Numbered from the stretch's first letter, positions 1-10,787 are shown. The stretch: DNA of 64,000 bases from Tridacna crocea (GCA_943736015.1 OX031070.1:26557673-26621672); one strand, 5' to 3'. Notes: generated by a model not told the origin, from the sequence alone. Numbers and translations are program-made.

Positions 1-20
1 GTCGTTTGGTAAAGAGTTAA
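1..20 (-). mobile_element. MITE A, right tip only (window edge)
   Basis: gtcgtttggtaaagagttaa is a complete E1 end; the rest is outside the window. Confidence 0.8.
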
Positions 21-69
21 GAGACTTCAACAAAAATAAAGTATGTGTATAAATAATGCCCTGTCATAG

Positions 70-220
70 TTAAGGGCTCTGAAAAAGTTGTGGGGAAAGG
101 AGAAATTTCTGGTAACCAGGTCGTTTTCTTTTCCTACAATGTTTCCTGCCCTTTCAAAACATATTTCACCATTCAAGTCACTTTCAATTTGCCGTCTGGA
201 AATTTCTTTTTAAAAGAATG
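70..220 (-). mobile_element. MITE A, decayed
   Basis: The hairpin core ggagaaatttctggtaaccagg is damaged on its right arm, and the E1 end is lost. Confidence 0.5.
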
Positions 221-268
221 CATATTTTCATCCTACGGTCAAGGGCAATTAAAAGCAAATTTAACAAA

Positions 269-497
269 TTAACCCATTATCACACAGTCCCTGCTTTTGG
301 CGACCCTGAGAAAGAAGCCGTCAGGAAACAATGTGGGAAAAGGAGAAAATGCTGGTAACCAGCATTTTCTCCTTTTCTCACAAAGTTTTCTATCCTTCAC
401 AAAACAAGTTTCAAATTTTCAGTCATTTTTATTTTGTCGTCTGCAAATACCTTTAATTTGGACAAATCTAAAATATTGTCATTTGGTAATGAGTTAA
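269..497 (-). mobile_element. MITE A, full length
   Basis: TTAA at both ends; centre GGTAACC. The right stem arm carries TCACAAAG in place of CCCACAATG. Confidence 0.9.
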
Positions 498-692
498 ATC
501 AGAAATAACCCATGATTTTTACAAATGGTGCCAAAAACGTATATTATGCACAGCAGTAGTTCAGTTTTGATTATTTTCTATTAGACAAATTGAGTGATTG
601 AGACAGGATAATTTGATGGACGGACTTAAAGTATGTGGTATTCTTGCTCTTAACCATTTATTAAAGCTGACATTAGAAACCAAAATGTCTAT

Positions 693-922
693 TTAACCCT
701 TTCCTAAACAATCCCTGGTTTTTACGGGTCTGGAATAGTAGCCTTTTGAAAACCTTTGTGGGAAAAGGAGAAAATGCTGGTAACCAGCATTTTCTCCTTT
801 CCTCACAATGTTTTCTACCCTATCATAGACAGAAATCATCTTTTCAGCAAGAGTTGAATTGTCGTCTGCAAATGCTTTCAATTTGGTCTAGTCCAAAAGT
901 TTGTCGTTTGGGAAAGGGTTAA
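693..922 (-). mobile_element. MITE A, full length
   Basis: TTAA both ends. Its E1 tip lies 19 bp before the acceptor AG of the 943-1077 exon. Confidence 0.9.
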
Positions 923-942
923 TGCAGTCGGATATTTAACAG

Positions 943-1077
943 GGACTCAGACTCTAACTTTCCCAATAGTTGGCACAGAAAACAGGTCAAAGGTACAAAC
1001 CACAACAAATTCCGAAAATGACACCATACAAGAAAATTTGACACAAGTACCGGAAGTGGTCACAACTCCTAAAGCAG
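943..1077 (+). CDS. probable internal exon, Thr/Ser-rich, unknown gene
   Basis: 135 bp of non-repetitive sequence between MITEs, with acceptor ATATTTAACAG (AG 941-942) and donor GTTAGT (from 1078). One frame is open throughout, with phase 1 at both ends. It encodes TQTLTFPIVGTENRS and then a Thr/Asn/Val-rich stretch ending VPEVVTTPKA. Such composition suits a mucin-like or O-glycosylated linker of a surface or secreted protein. No family is recognised. The acceptor lies only 19 bp after the end of a MITE A copy. Confidence 0.45.
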
Positions 1078-1261
1078 GTTAGTAAATTATGTCCTTAAAT
1101 TCTTCGTAATATTTACATAATCCATTCCCGTCTCGATGACCGTTTGCTTTTGTTTGGTATAAATGCTTCTAAGGTAAGATAAGAGATAATCTTATAGTTA
1201 TTAGTTTCTGTAATACAGATTTAATAAGTTTTTACTGTGTGAGTCTACTTTTCATCAACAT

Positions 1262-1570
1262 AGTGGTGGGGGTATACTGGAATCGCCATGGCTGTCTGTC
1301 TACCCATTTATCTGTCTGTAGACACAATTTTGTCAGGAGCAATACTCCTACAGTTTTCCACGTACTGAACTCAAATTTACAAATTTACACACAAGGTTTT
1401 CATATACATGAAGTTGTGCATGTGCAATTTTCATGACCCTGTTCTGATTTGGTACAGAATTATCTCCCCTTGAACTTTTTTCAACTCTTACTTTTGTACT
1501 AAACCATTCTGCATTCTGTAACAAAGACCGACTTTTGTGACAAGGAGCTGGATGGGGGGGTGGTGTTAAT
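1262..1570 (+). repeat. diverged repeat, tataccccc family end
   Basis: gtggtgggggtatactggaa, ccatggctgtctgtc, then aaccattctgcattctgtaa and gacaaggagctggatggggg. Similar sequence at 49176-49510, and the last part at 58975-59080. Confidence 0.55.
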
Positions 1571-1574
1571 CACA

Positions 1575-1803
1575 TTAACCCATTAATACACAATCCCTAC
1601 TTTTGACGCCCTTGAGAAAGAAGCCTTTGGAATACATTGAGGGAAAAGGTGAAAATGCTGGTAACCAGCATTTTCTCCTTTTCCCACAATGTTTTCTACC
1701 CTTCACAAACCAAATTTAAAATTTTCAATCACTTTTATTCTGCCATCTGCAAATGCTTTCAATTCGGACAAGTCTATAATATTGTTGTTTGGTTATGATT
1801 TAA
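1575..1803 (-). mobile_element. MITE A, full length
   Basis: TTAA both ends; the left stem arm has gagggaaaaggtg, the right arm is standard. Confidence 0.85.
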
Positions 1804-2100
1804 GTGATAGCTCTAGTTTATTTTTGCCATGTTCTGGCAAAAGGGGTTTATTACATGTCCCTGGTGCATCGTACCAAGCAGTTTGTAAAATTATGTCTAT
1901 AAATTCCTTTTTATTTAACCACTGACAAAATCATGAAGTATACTGGTCCTCTGATATGTAGAAAATTGACCAACGGCAAAATGTTTCAACCTTGGCCAGC
2001 TTGCCTGGATTGTGCAGACTGATCCAAGACGATACCTTTTTGCAGATGCAGCCCCCTTTTCACTGAGCTTATTGATATTGATCTCTTGCATTTTTTACAG

Positions 2101-2150
2101 CAAAAGATAAACCCAAAACAACAACGACAACTCAGGCTCCTCTTGACATC
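2101..2150 (+). CDS. possible small Thr-rich exon, same gene
   Basis: A strong acceptor (TCTTGCATTTTTTACAG) is followed by 50 bp reading in the frame expected after the 943-1077 exon: AKDKPKTTTTTQAPLDI, then donor GTAAAT. It ends in phase 0, so it does not join directly to the terminal exon at 5724. It would need another exon between, or be an alternative exon. Confidence 0.35.
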
Positions 2151-2235
2151 GTAAATTCTATGTCGTGAACATTCAAGATTGATTATTAAAACTGTCTTAT
2201 TGAACTTGTTACAGCTTAAAAATGTTGTTGTTTTT

Positions 2236-2461
2236 TTACTCTTCACCAAACGACAAAATTTTAGACTGGTCCAAATTGAAAACATTTGCACACATCCATA
2301 TAGAAGTGACTGAAACTCTGAGATTTGTATTGGGGAGGGTAGTAAACATTGTGGGAGAAGGAGAAAATGCTGGTTACCAGCTTTTTCTCCTTTTCTCACA
2401 ATGTTTTCAAGAGGCTTCTTTCTCAGGGTTGTTAAGTCGGATTGTGTGGTAAGGAGTTAAA
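2236..2461 (+). mobile_element. MITE A, full length
   Basis: The left TTAA is lost in a T-run; the right TTAA is at 2458-2461. Centre GGTTACC. Confidence 0.85.
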
Positions 2462-2469
2462 TGTTCAGA

Positions 2470-2835
2470 ACCTAACAATTTATTTATAAGAAGAACTTGC
2501 TTATTCTAGAAAATGTCACGAGCTGAAAATATTGGCTCTAGAGTGTACACAAGCTTTCTCTAAACTTTGTCCCATTGACCCAGTTTGGTTAAACATGATC
2601 CAATTTCAAAATTGTCCAGGCCATCAGAATGCATGTCTTTTCAATATCTAGAATGATGTAAAAATTAGGTTATGTCAAGTCGGAATTTCAAACTTGTCCA
2701 AGATATCACCAAAGCAAATATTGCAACAGTTTCATGAGTATCAGCTGAAAGTTTGTCTCTTCTCTAGGGCACAAACAAGTTTTCTTTTTCCCTATGTGGC
2801 CAGGTGACCTAAAGGGTTATGACAGTATGTCTTCA
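2470..2835. repeat. decayed tandem monomers (satellite-element core)
   Basis: Units built on 'gggcnctagagtgnacacaagcttt' and 'gacccantttcnaacttgnc' type phrases, without recognisable ends. The same phrases recur at 3075-3283. Confidence 0.4.
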
Positions 2836-3064
2836 TGAACCCTTTACCAATCAATGACGACTTTTAACGACCTTGAGGTAGAAGCCTTTTAAAAACATTG
2901 TGGGAAAAGGAGAAAATGCTGGTAACCAGCATTTTCTCCTTTTCCCACAATGTTTCCTACCCTGCTGGAAACAAATCTTAATTTTTGAGTTACGTTTATT
3001 TTGTCATCTGCAAGTGCTTTCAATTTGGACCAGTCTAAAATTTTTTCGTTTGGTGAAGGGTTAG
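2836..3064 (-). mobile_element. MITE A, full length
   Basis: Ends decayed to TGAA and TTAG; the stem is perfect over more than 30 bp. Confidence 0.85.
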
Positions 3065-3074
3065 GACAAATATG

Positions 3075-3283
3075 TCTTATCAAGTTTGATTAAAATCAGA
3101 CTGAAAAATGTGCCCTTTATAAGCTTTTTGTAAGATTTGTCCTAGTTATTTGATTTTCGACCTGTTGTGACCCAATTTCGAACTTGACATTATACAGACA
3201 AATGCTCTGATTAAGTGTTATAAACATCAGACTGAGAATTTGGGCCCTAGAGTGCACATGAGGCTTTACTCAGACTTGTCTCA
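3075..3283. repeat. decayed tandem monomers, continued
   Basis: Two partial units: atcagactgaaaaatgtgcc and atcagactgagaatttgggc, period about 130-140 bp, with gcacatgaggctttactcag. Confidence 0.4.
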
Positions 3284-3507
3284 TTAACTCCTTGCCAAAC
3301 GACAAAATTTTGGATCAGACCAAACTGAAAGCATTTGCAGACGACAAATGTGACTGAAACACAAAAAAATTTTTGGGGAATGGTAGAAAACATTGTGGGA
3401 AAAGGAGAAAATGCTGATTACCAGCATTTTCTCCTGTTCCCACAATGTTTTCTAAAGGCTCCTCTCTCAGGGTCGTTAGAAATTGGAAAAATGTGGTAAT
3501 GAGTTAA
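3284..3507 (+). mobile_element. MITE A, full length
   Basis: TTAA both ends; centre gattacc; one mismatch in the right arm (ctcctgttccc). Confidence 0.9.
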
Positions 3508-3599
3508 CCTACTTTAAAAATGTTAAGTCTTTTCTTTAGTTGTAATGACAAATAGCATATTTATAAGGCTCAAATGATAGTTTATACCTTTGAAAGGCA

Positions 3600-3665
3600 A
3601 GAAAACATGTGAGACAATACTCCTTTTTGTCTCCTTTTCCCACAGTGTTTGAAGACTCTACCCCA
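3600..3665. mobile_element. MITE A core fragment
   Basis: ctccttttcccacagtgttt with a disrupted left arm, directly before the next copy. Confidence 0.45.
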
Positions 3666-3669
3666 GCCA

Positions 3670-3899
3670 TTAAACTCTTTACTACATGACATATTTTTTT
3701 AGACCTGTCCAAATTGAAAGCATTTGCAGACAACAGATTGAAAGTAAATCAAATGCTTATTTTGGTCTTTGATAGGATAGAAAACATTGAGGGAAAAGGA
3801 GAAAATGCTGGTTAGCAGCATTTTCTCCTTTTCCCACAATGTTTTCAAAAGCTTTCTTTTTCAAGGTCGTTACAACTAGCAATTGTGTGGTAGAGTTAA
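3670..3899 (+). mobile_element. MITE A, full length
   Basis: TTAA both ends; centre ggttagc; separated by only 3 bp from the next copy. Confidence 0.85.
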
Positions 3900-3902
3900 G
3901 AG

Positions 3903-4417
3903 TTAACCTATTACCACACAATCCCTACTTTTGACGCCCCTGAGAAAGAAGCCTTTGGAAAACATTGGGGGAAAAGGAGAAAATGCTGGTAACCAGCATT
4001 TTCTCCTTTTCCCACAATGTTTTCTACCCTTCACAAAATGACTTTCAAATTTCCAGTCACTTTTATTTTGTCGTCTGCAAAATTAATGCTTTCTATTTGA
4101 GTGGTTGTATTGGGGTTTAACGCCACTTTAACAGCTAAGGTCATATCATTGCGGTTGGTGACGCCCATGTGTTTCCTGGCTTTCTCACACTGGTACCAAC
4201 ACATTTTTTACTTTCTTGCCAAAGCCACCGACTTCTTTTCTCACATGCTTCAGCAGAGGTGAGAGGCGAAAAATTTGCCAGAAAGAAAATTTGCCTCAAC
4301 CCGGTACTGAACTCACAACCATCAGGTCATGAGTCCGACACGCTCACCACTGAGCCACCCGTGCGGGCGCTTTAGATTTGGACAAACCTTAAATTTTGTT
4401 GTTTGGTAATGAGTTAA
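3903..4417 (-). mobile_element. MITE A, full length, split by a SINE
   Basis: TTAA both ends. The SINE entered the E1 flank at 4101 with a 12-bp duplication of MITE sequence. Confidence 0.9.
4101..4369 (-). mobile_element. tRNA-derived SINE inserted in a MITE
   Basis: Read on the minus strand the right end is tRNA-like: a GTGGCTCAGTGGTGAGCG A-box region and GGTTGTGAGTTCAGTACC as B box. The 3' end is GGCGTTAAACCCCAATACAA. The flanks CTTTCTATTTGA (4089-4100) and CTTTAGATTTGG (4370-4381) are a decayed 12-bp target duplication. Confidence 0.75.
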
Positions 4418-4557
4418 ACATGGGTCAGTTTGGTAAAGAGTTTAAATAGAGACAATGTAGATCAAAGATCAGACAGCTTGTGTTTGACAGTTTCAAATTA
4501 ATCTATTTTTCAGTACATGCAACAAAAGGTGCAACTGACATTGTAAAGGTTACATTG

Positions 4558-4780
4558 AATCATTAACAAACGATATTTTAGGCTTGTCAAAATCAAAAGC
4601 ATTTGCAGACGACAAAAAAAAAAGAGACTGAAAATTTGAAATTTGATTCGGGAAGGGTAGAAAACATTGTGGGAAAAGGAGAAAATGCTGGTCACCAGCA
4701 TTTTCTCTTTTCCCCACAATGTTTTCAAAAGCTTTCTTTCTCAGTAGTTAAAAGTCGGGATTGTGCGGTAAAGGGTTTAA
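4558..4780 (+). mobile_element. MITE A, nearly full length
   Basis: The E1 tip is shortened (attaacaaacgat); right TTAA 4777-4780; centre ggtcacc. Confidence 0.85.
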
Positions 4781-5021
4781 TGAAAACCAAAAGGCATTAT
4801 CTAAAATAACCATTTTTATTTTTAAACCAATTAAACATCCACAAATGCCTAATATGAACAAAGTGAAACCTCATATATCCCAACAAATCACTAATAACCA
4901 TTTACATGATGTGATAAATGTGTGATACTTTACAGTGATCTAAAACTTAATGCTTCTTTTATCTGGGACAATCTTGATGGACAATCTTGATCAACAATGT
5001 TACTCAGTCACAATAGAACAT

Positions 5022-5250
5022 TTAACTCATTACCATACGACAAAATTTTAGGTTTGTCCAAATCGAAAGCACTTGCAGACGACAAAATAAAAGTGACCGA
5101 AAATTTGAAACTTGTTTTCTGAAGGGTAGAAAACATTGCGGAAAAAGGAGAAAATGCTGGTTACCAGCATTTTCTCCTTTTCGCACAATGTTTTCCAAAC
5201 ACTTCTTTTGCAGGGTCATTAAAAGTAAGGCTTGTGTGGTAATGGCTTAA
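5022..5250 (+). mobile_element. MITE A, full length
   Basis: TTAA both ends; centre GGTTACC; the right arm has ttcgcaca. Confidence 0.9.
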
Positions 5251-5313
5251 AGGTGCAACAGTGGCCAAAAAAAAAACAAAAAAAAAAAAACAGAACACAA
5301 GTATAACAATGCA

Positions 5314-5541
5314 TTAAGCATTTACTCCATAGATACTCATTTCTACGCATTGCATGTAGGAGCCTTTGGAAAACATTGTTGCAAAGGTGAAATTGCTCGT
5401 TACGAGCAATTTCACCTTTTGCCATAATGTTTTCTACACTATCAAAAAGGTTCATATACACATAAGAAACGGCTTCATCCTTGCTGTTATTTAGGGTCGG
5501 TTAGAGATACCATAGAAAAGCCTTATGGGATAAAGGGTTAA
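5314..5541 (+). mobile_element. MITE B, full length
   Basis: TTAA both ends, TIR TTTACTCCATA / TATGGGATAAAGGG. Hairpin aaggtgaaattgctcgt / acgagcaatttcacctt, perfect here including the T-A pair that differs from MITE A. It overlaps nothing, but lies just before the possible terminal exon at 5724. Confidence 0.85.
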
Positions 5542-5723
5542 ATTAAAATCATACTATTTAAAAAATAGAAAACCGTGTGAAGATGACAATCTGTTAATTT
5601 GAGGTTGCTTCAAATGTTAGTTACGTACAGAAAAACGAATTTTGAAATCAGGCATAAAAATAAACAACAGACAGAGTGACCTGGCAACTTCTAACCTCAT
5701 TTTGAACTTAATTTCTCTTCCAG

Positions 5724-5800
5724 CAACTAATACTTCGGCCGACCATACAATAACAGCCGTGACTCTCCCTTCCTATACAAATACAATTCCTGAAAACTGA
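5724..5800 (+). CDS. possible terminal exon of the same Thr-rich gene
   Basis: The acceptor TTAATTTCTCTTCCAG (AG 5722-5723) precedes CA ACT AAT, in the phase left by the 943-1077 exon, which would give an Ala codon at the join. The frame encodes TNTSADHTITAVTLPSYTN-type sequence and ends at TGA 5798-5800. Composition matches the upstream exon. An ATTAAA lies about 77 bp downstream (about 5877). No family is recognised. Confidence 0.42.
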
Positions 5801-5897
5801 CACATGTTTGTTACCACTTAATAATCCAATAAGCCATTGCAAAATTCTAATCTTAAGTCTAAAACACCACTAATTCCATTAAAAAAAAACTGTTTTC

Positions 5898-6126
5898 TTA
5901 ACTCATTACCACACAATCCCTTCTTTTGACTACCCCGCAAAAGACACCTTTAGAAAACATTGCCCGAAAAGGAGAAAATGCTTGTAACCAGCATTTTCTC
6001 CTTTTCCCACAATGTTTTCTACTCTTAACAAAACAAATTTCAAATTTTCAGTCTTTTTTATTTTGTCATCTGCAAATGCTTTCAATTTGGACAAGCCTAA
6101 AATATTGTCATTTGGTAATGAGTTAA
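5898..6126 (-). mobile_element. MITE A, full length
   Basis: TTAA both ends; the left arm has gcccgaaaagg and the centre is cttgtaaccag, so two stem mismatches. Confidence 0.88.
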
Positions 6127-6507
6127 ACCTCTTTCTCTAATTTCTGATGGTTACCAACTATTGGCATAAATATCTTCCACTTATTTTTTATTTTATCAAA
6201 ACTCCCTTAAATTTGTTTTGAACATGAAAATCTGGATAGCTCCCTATACATTTGCAAAAATATGATACACAAATGCAAAGCAAACAAACAAGTAATCAAA
6301 ACTTATCTCAACATGCTACATGTATACTACAAACATTCATCATTAAAAGCACTCTTAAGAAAATAACATTGAATATTGATGTTCAAGAGATCTGATGCTG
6401 TAGACTTAAGAAAGCACTGATGACAATGAGAAAATGTTATTTCTGAGCAATGTTTATACAAAATCAGTAGTGTTAGATACTTAAAACAGTCTAATGAGTG
6501 ATACTTA
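6127..6507. other. no feature seen
   Basis: AT-rich, non-coding, no recognised repeat; probably 3' flank of the possible Thr-rich gene. Confidence 0.5.
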
Positions 6508-6712
6508 GCCATTTATCATATGAAGGATCTTAACTGGTCCAAATTCAAAGGCATTGTAGCAAGCAAATCAACTGAGGCTCAGAGGATGAATTTATCTCTA
6601 AAAAGGTAAAAAACAAAGTTGGAAAAGGAGAAAATGCTGGTAACCAGCATCTTCTCCTTTACCAACAATGCTTTTAAAAGCCTCTTTCCCACCAAGAGTT
6701 GTAAAGAGTTAA
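6508..6712 (+). mobile_element. MITE A, decayed E1
   Basis: First of three chained copies; it shares its right TTAA (6709-6712) with the next one. Confidence 0.75.
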
Positions 6713-6937
6713 CCCTTTAACACACAATCCTGCCTTCTAACAACCCTGAGAAAGACGGCTTTTGAAAACATGATGGGAAAAGGAGAAAACGCTACTTACC
6801 AGCACTTTCTTCTTTTCCCATAATGTTTTCTACATTTTCAAGAACAAATACCTTTTTTTTGAAAACATGCCAATTTTCCTTTGTGAATTTCCTCAATGTA
6901 GCCGAGTATGAAATTTTGCTGCGTGGGAAAGGATTAA
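6709..6937 (-). mobile_element. MITE A, full length
   Basis: Middle of the chain, opposite orientation to its neighbours; both TTAA sites are shared. Confidence 0.85.
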
Positions 6938-7159
6938 CTCATCACCAAACAACATTTTAGACTTGTAAAAATTGAAAGCATTTGCAGACGAAAAAATAAA
7001 AGTGACTGAAAATTTGAAATTAGTTCTGTGAAGGGTAGAAAACATTGTGGGAAAAGGAGAAAATGCTGATTACCAGTGTTTTCTCCTTTTTCCACAATGT
7101 TTTCTAAAGGCTTCTTTCTCAGGGTCTTCAAAAGTAGGGATTGTGTGGTAATGGGTTAA
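6934..7159 (+). mobile_element. MITE A, full length
   Basis: Third of the chain; centre gattacc; right arm slightly decayed. Confidence 0.88.
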
Positions 7160-7335
7160 GCAGCTACCAAATTACAAATCTTCTAGACTGGTCAAAATGG
7201 AAAGCGACTGCACACAACAGAAAATCATGTGACTCAAACAGTTAGATTTGAGTGTGCAGATTTGAAGACATGGTGGACTTTGTGGGAAAAAAATTGTGAT
7301 AATCATTTTTCCAAAATGTTTTCAAAACCTTGTTT
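7160..7335 (+). mobile_element. MITE A, decayed
   Basis: ctaccaaattacaaatcttc then agactggtcaaaatgg; the hairpin is destroyed (gtgggaaaaaaattgtgata). Confidence 0.5.
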
Positions 7336-7602
7336 TTAACCGTTTACCAAAAAATCCCTGGTTTTCACGACCCTGAGGTAGTTGCCATTTGAAAACATTG
7401 AGATAAAAGGAGAAAATGATGGTAACCAGCATTTTCTCCTTTTTCCACAATGTTTTTTACCCAGCTGGAAACAATTTTCAATATTTAAGTCATATTTATT
7501 TTGTCGTCTGCAGATGCTTTCAATTTGGACCAGTCTAAAATTTTGTTGTTTTTTAAAATTCCAGGGTTGGTTGAAACAAAGAAATGTTTCATAAAGGATT
7601 AA
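7336..7602 (-). mobile_element. MITE A, full length with altered E1
   Basis: TTAA both ends, but the E1 flank after 7545 holds ~45 bp of extra sequence (tccagggttggttgaaac). Confidence 0.75.
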
Positions 7603-7781
7603 GAGCAATGGAGTGAATGAAAGCAACATGAAAAACAAAATACCACAAATATATTAATATACCATGTACATACCAAACAGTTTCTCTGATTAAAAATCTG
7701 TTTTGATTACAACAACTATACAGTCAAAAATATATCATACAATCATTAAACTAGATCCACTGATTGATAAAACCATCCAAT

Positions 7782-7985
7782 TAACCCTTTACTACACGCC
7801 AAAATTTTAGAAATGTCCGTACGAAAGCAACTTTCAGACGTCGGTTCGACAGTTTTACATAATGAAGGTATTTATCCTTGAATCAATACATGTAGGAATG
7901 ATTGTGGGAAAAGAAAAAAAAAGTTTTTTACCTGCAACCTACAGCCCTCAGACAGAGAAGAAAACATTGTCGGAAAAAGAGTTTG
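7782..7985 (+). mobile_element. MITE A, decayed
   Basis: Good left end ttaaccctttactacacgcc; the core survives only as fragments. Confidence 0.5.
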
Positions 7986-8058
7986 TTTGAATGGTGTCTT
8001 ACTCTGCTTTCAACTTTTTTTCAGCCGTGTCACGGTGACAGATCACATATTCATGTTT

Positions 8059-8114
8059 TCTGGTGGAAAAAGAGAAATATCAAATGTTTCCTGGTGGAAA
8101 AAGAGAAATATCAA
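8059..8114 (+). repeat. 32-bp tandem duplication
   Basis: ctggtggaaaaagagaaata repeated at 8059 and 8091, directly before a MITE. Confidence 0.7.
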
Positions 8115-8342
8115 TTAACTCTTTACCAAACGAGAAAATTCAAGACCAGTCCAAATAGTAAGCATTTGCAGACAACAAATTAAATGTGACTGAAAAATTA
8201 AAATTTGGTTTGGGAAGGGTAGAAAACATTGTGGGAAAAGGAGAAAATGCTGGTTTCCAGCATTTTCTCCTTTTCCCACAATGTTTTCTAAAGGCCTCTA
8301 TTGAGGGTCGTCAAAAGTACGGATTGTGTGGTAATGGATTGA
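8115..8342 (+). mobile_element. MITE A, full length
   Basis: Left TTAA; right end TTGA; centre ggtttcc; the stem is otherwise perfect. Confidence 0.88.
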
Positions 8343-8430
8343 CAGCATTTTTCCCTTTTTTCCACAATGTGTTTGAATGTCTTGAACTTCAGAATAATTA
8401 AAACTTTGGGCTATGTGGTAATGGGTGAAC
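8343..8430 (+). mobile_element. MITE A right half
   Basis: Starts inside the hairpin (cagcatttttcccttttttc) and ends at gtggtaatgggtgaa. Confidence 0.6.
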
Positions 8431-8642
8431 CCTTGGAGGGCCTGGTTAACCAACCCAAGGATTGGTTAATTCTTCAAATAAGACCATGATCGATACTGCA
8501 ATGTCAAGGTTGTCGTTGACCATAATGTCTCGGCTATACTGAGAGTGTAGATCAAAGATCAGCCTGCACATTTTGTACAGTCTAATGCTGGTCTTCACTG
8601 GTGGCAAAGGTACATTAGAGTCATGCTAGGAGCTTTACTGGT

Positions 8643-8897
8643 TTAACCCTGTACCACACAATCCCGACTTTTAACACCCCTGTGAAAGAAGCCCTTTAAA
8701 AACATTGTGGGAAAAGGAGAAAATGCTGGTAACTAGCATTTTCTCCTTTTCCCAAAAAGTTTTCTACCATATCAAAGCAAAATTGCACCATTTCCCTTCC
8801 TAGAACAAAATTCAATTCTTTAGTGACATTCATTTTGTCATCTGCAAATGCTTTCAATTTGGACCCGTCTAAAATTTTGTCATTTGGTAAAGAGTTA
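8643..8897 (-). mobile_element. MITE A, full length with ~25-bp expansion
   Basis: TTAA both ends; extra bases near 8785-8810 (caccatttcccttcctagaa); centre ggtaact. Confidence 0.85.
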
Positions 8898-8981
8898 AGC
8901 ATTATAGAATATACAATCAAACTGAAAGTTTTAAGCAGTCTGATATTGCCAAACATTGTTCTCATAAACACAATCATTCTC

Positions 8982-9135
8982 TTAACCCTTTACCACACAA
9001 TAAAAATGTAGACTTGTCCAGTTTGAAAGCATTTGCAGACAACAAAATACATGTTAAATGTAGCTAAAAATGATGATTTCTGTCTATGACAGGGTCAAAA
9101 ACATTGTAGGAAAAGGAAAAAATGCTGGTTACCAT
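8982..9135 (+). mobile_element. MITE A left half, cut at the hairpin centre
   Basis: Good up to aatgctggttacca, then unrelated sequence. Confidence 0.7.
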
Positions 9136-9567
9136 ATTACACTTAATTGTCTCATATCTAATCCTTAAATTGCCTATCCAACTTTAAACTGCATTTGCAG
9201 AAAATATACATGTAGATCAAGATCACACTGCACAAATCAAACAGTCTGATTTTTGATCTGCACTGTCCAATATGCTGAAACCTCATAATTGTACTTTTTT
9301 AGGTCTTTTTCTTTTTCCTAAGCTGAAAAAATGTCTGATGGGTTTATCTTGCTTTCTAAGGGTTATAATAATGATATTGGAACTATAATGGGTAATTCTT
9401 CAACAACGATGAACCCTTAATTACACACATGGGCCTTTCTATATTCCTACAGTATACAGCTTTTAAAAAAAACAATATCTTTCTTCTTCTAACATTGCAT
9501 CAAAAGTAACACAGTTTGGCATTTTTGTTCAGTACAATCATTTTTTTTTTTTTAATATCTGTACTAG
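9136..9567. other. no gene; one weak hairpin repeat
   Basis: Only a weak hairpin relative near 9210-9260 (gtagatcaagatcacactgc). Confidence 0.5.
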
Positions 9568-9804
9568 TTAACTCTGTAACGAACGATAAAATGCTAGACT
9601 GGTCCATATCAAAAGCATATGCAGACGACAAATTAGAAGTGTCTGGATTTATGAAATTTGTCTCTAAAAGGGTAGAAAACCTTGTGGCAAATGGAGAAAA
9701 TGCTGGTTGCCAGCATTTTCTCCTTTTCCCACAAGGTTTTCAACTTTCCTTTCACGGGCATTTCAAGGGTAGTGAAAAGTAGGACTTGTTTATTAAAGAC
9801 TTAA
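9568..9804 (+). mobile_element. MITE A, full length, matched stem change
   Basis: Left arm aaccttgtgg and right arm ccacaaggtt both differ from the usual attgt/acaat, so pairing is kept. TTAA both ends. Confidence 0.88.
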
Positions 9805-10015
9805 GTCACTTACCGAATGAAGTTTCGGACTTGCTTAAATCTACAGCAATTGTAGACTACAAGTTAAAATTGTTTCAAAATGGTGGAAATTGATTTTGAG
9901 GGGGAAGAAAACATAATGGGATAAGAGAAAATGCAGGTTACCTGCATTTTCTCCTTTTCTCACAATGGTTCCTACAGTTTCAAAAGGTTTTTTTTTTTTT
10001 TTTAACTTAGTATAA
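9801..10015 (+). mobile_element. MITE A, diverged, matched stem change
   Basis: Shares TTAA with the previous copy. The core aatgcaggttacctgcatt has T-to-A and A-to-T changes on opposite arms that keep the stem. Confidence 0.7.
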
Positions 10016-10321
10016 GATAAGGCCATTCAGTATATGGTGATGTAATGTACAAATAATACATGTAAAATGATAAAAGGAACAACATGAATTCTTAAGTAAT
10101 TAAGTAATGCTAACAGTCTTTTCAAAGACTTAACAAAATTATCCCCCTTATTTTACAAACAATAATGCAAGCCATGAAAACATATAATATTCTCCTTCTT
10201 CAAAAAAAATATATATATAAATAAAAATGGCAAAGAGACGAGTTTGTTGGTACCATTCTTGAGTTTGTTGTACAATCATTTTGATATGAGAGTTGCGCTG
10301 TTGTTTCTTGTTCTATTTGTA

Positions 10322-10544
10322 TCAACCTTTACCACATGGCAAAAAATTTGGACCAGACCAAACTTAAAGTATTTGAGGTCATCAATTTAAATGTAGCTCA
10401 AATGATGTCTTTGATAGGGTAGAAACCATTGTGGGAATAGGAGACAATGCTGGTTACCAGCATTTTCTCCTTTTTCCCACAATGTTTTCAAAAGCCTTGC
10501 ATCCAAGAGTCATGGAAACTAGGTGTTGTTTGGTAAGGGATTAA
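10322..10544 (+). mobile_element. MITE A, nearly full length
   Basis: The left tip lacks TTAA; right TTAA 10541-10544; centre GGTTACC. Confidence 0.82.
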
Positions 10545-10787
10545 GACAAATTCTAGCATGATATGAGAATTTTGCTCTATACAAACAATACAAGGAAAGC
10601 ATGACAAAATCAGCAACACTCCATTTAGAAATGACGTCATTCCATATCCAGTGACGTCATTCTGCATAGGCTAAAGGAGTAAGTTATTCCATGGAGCATA
10701 AATTTCATCCATGTTTTTACTGTAACTATGAACTTGTTTTCCTTTCATTGAGAACTGGTCATGTTAGAATCAAAATAATCTTATTTA

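Noticed and set aside
4169-4375. 68-residue frame with SHRLLFSHASAEVRGE, and its relative at 35312-35581
   Set aside because: Both lie within the tRNA-derived SINE.
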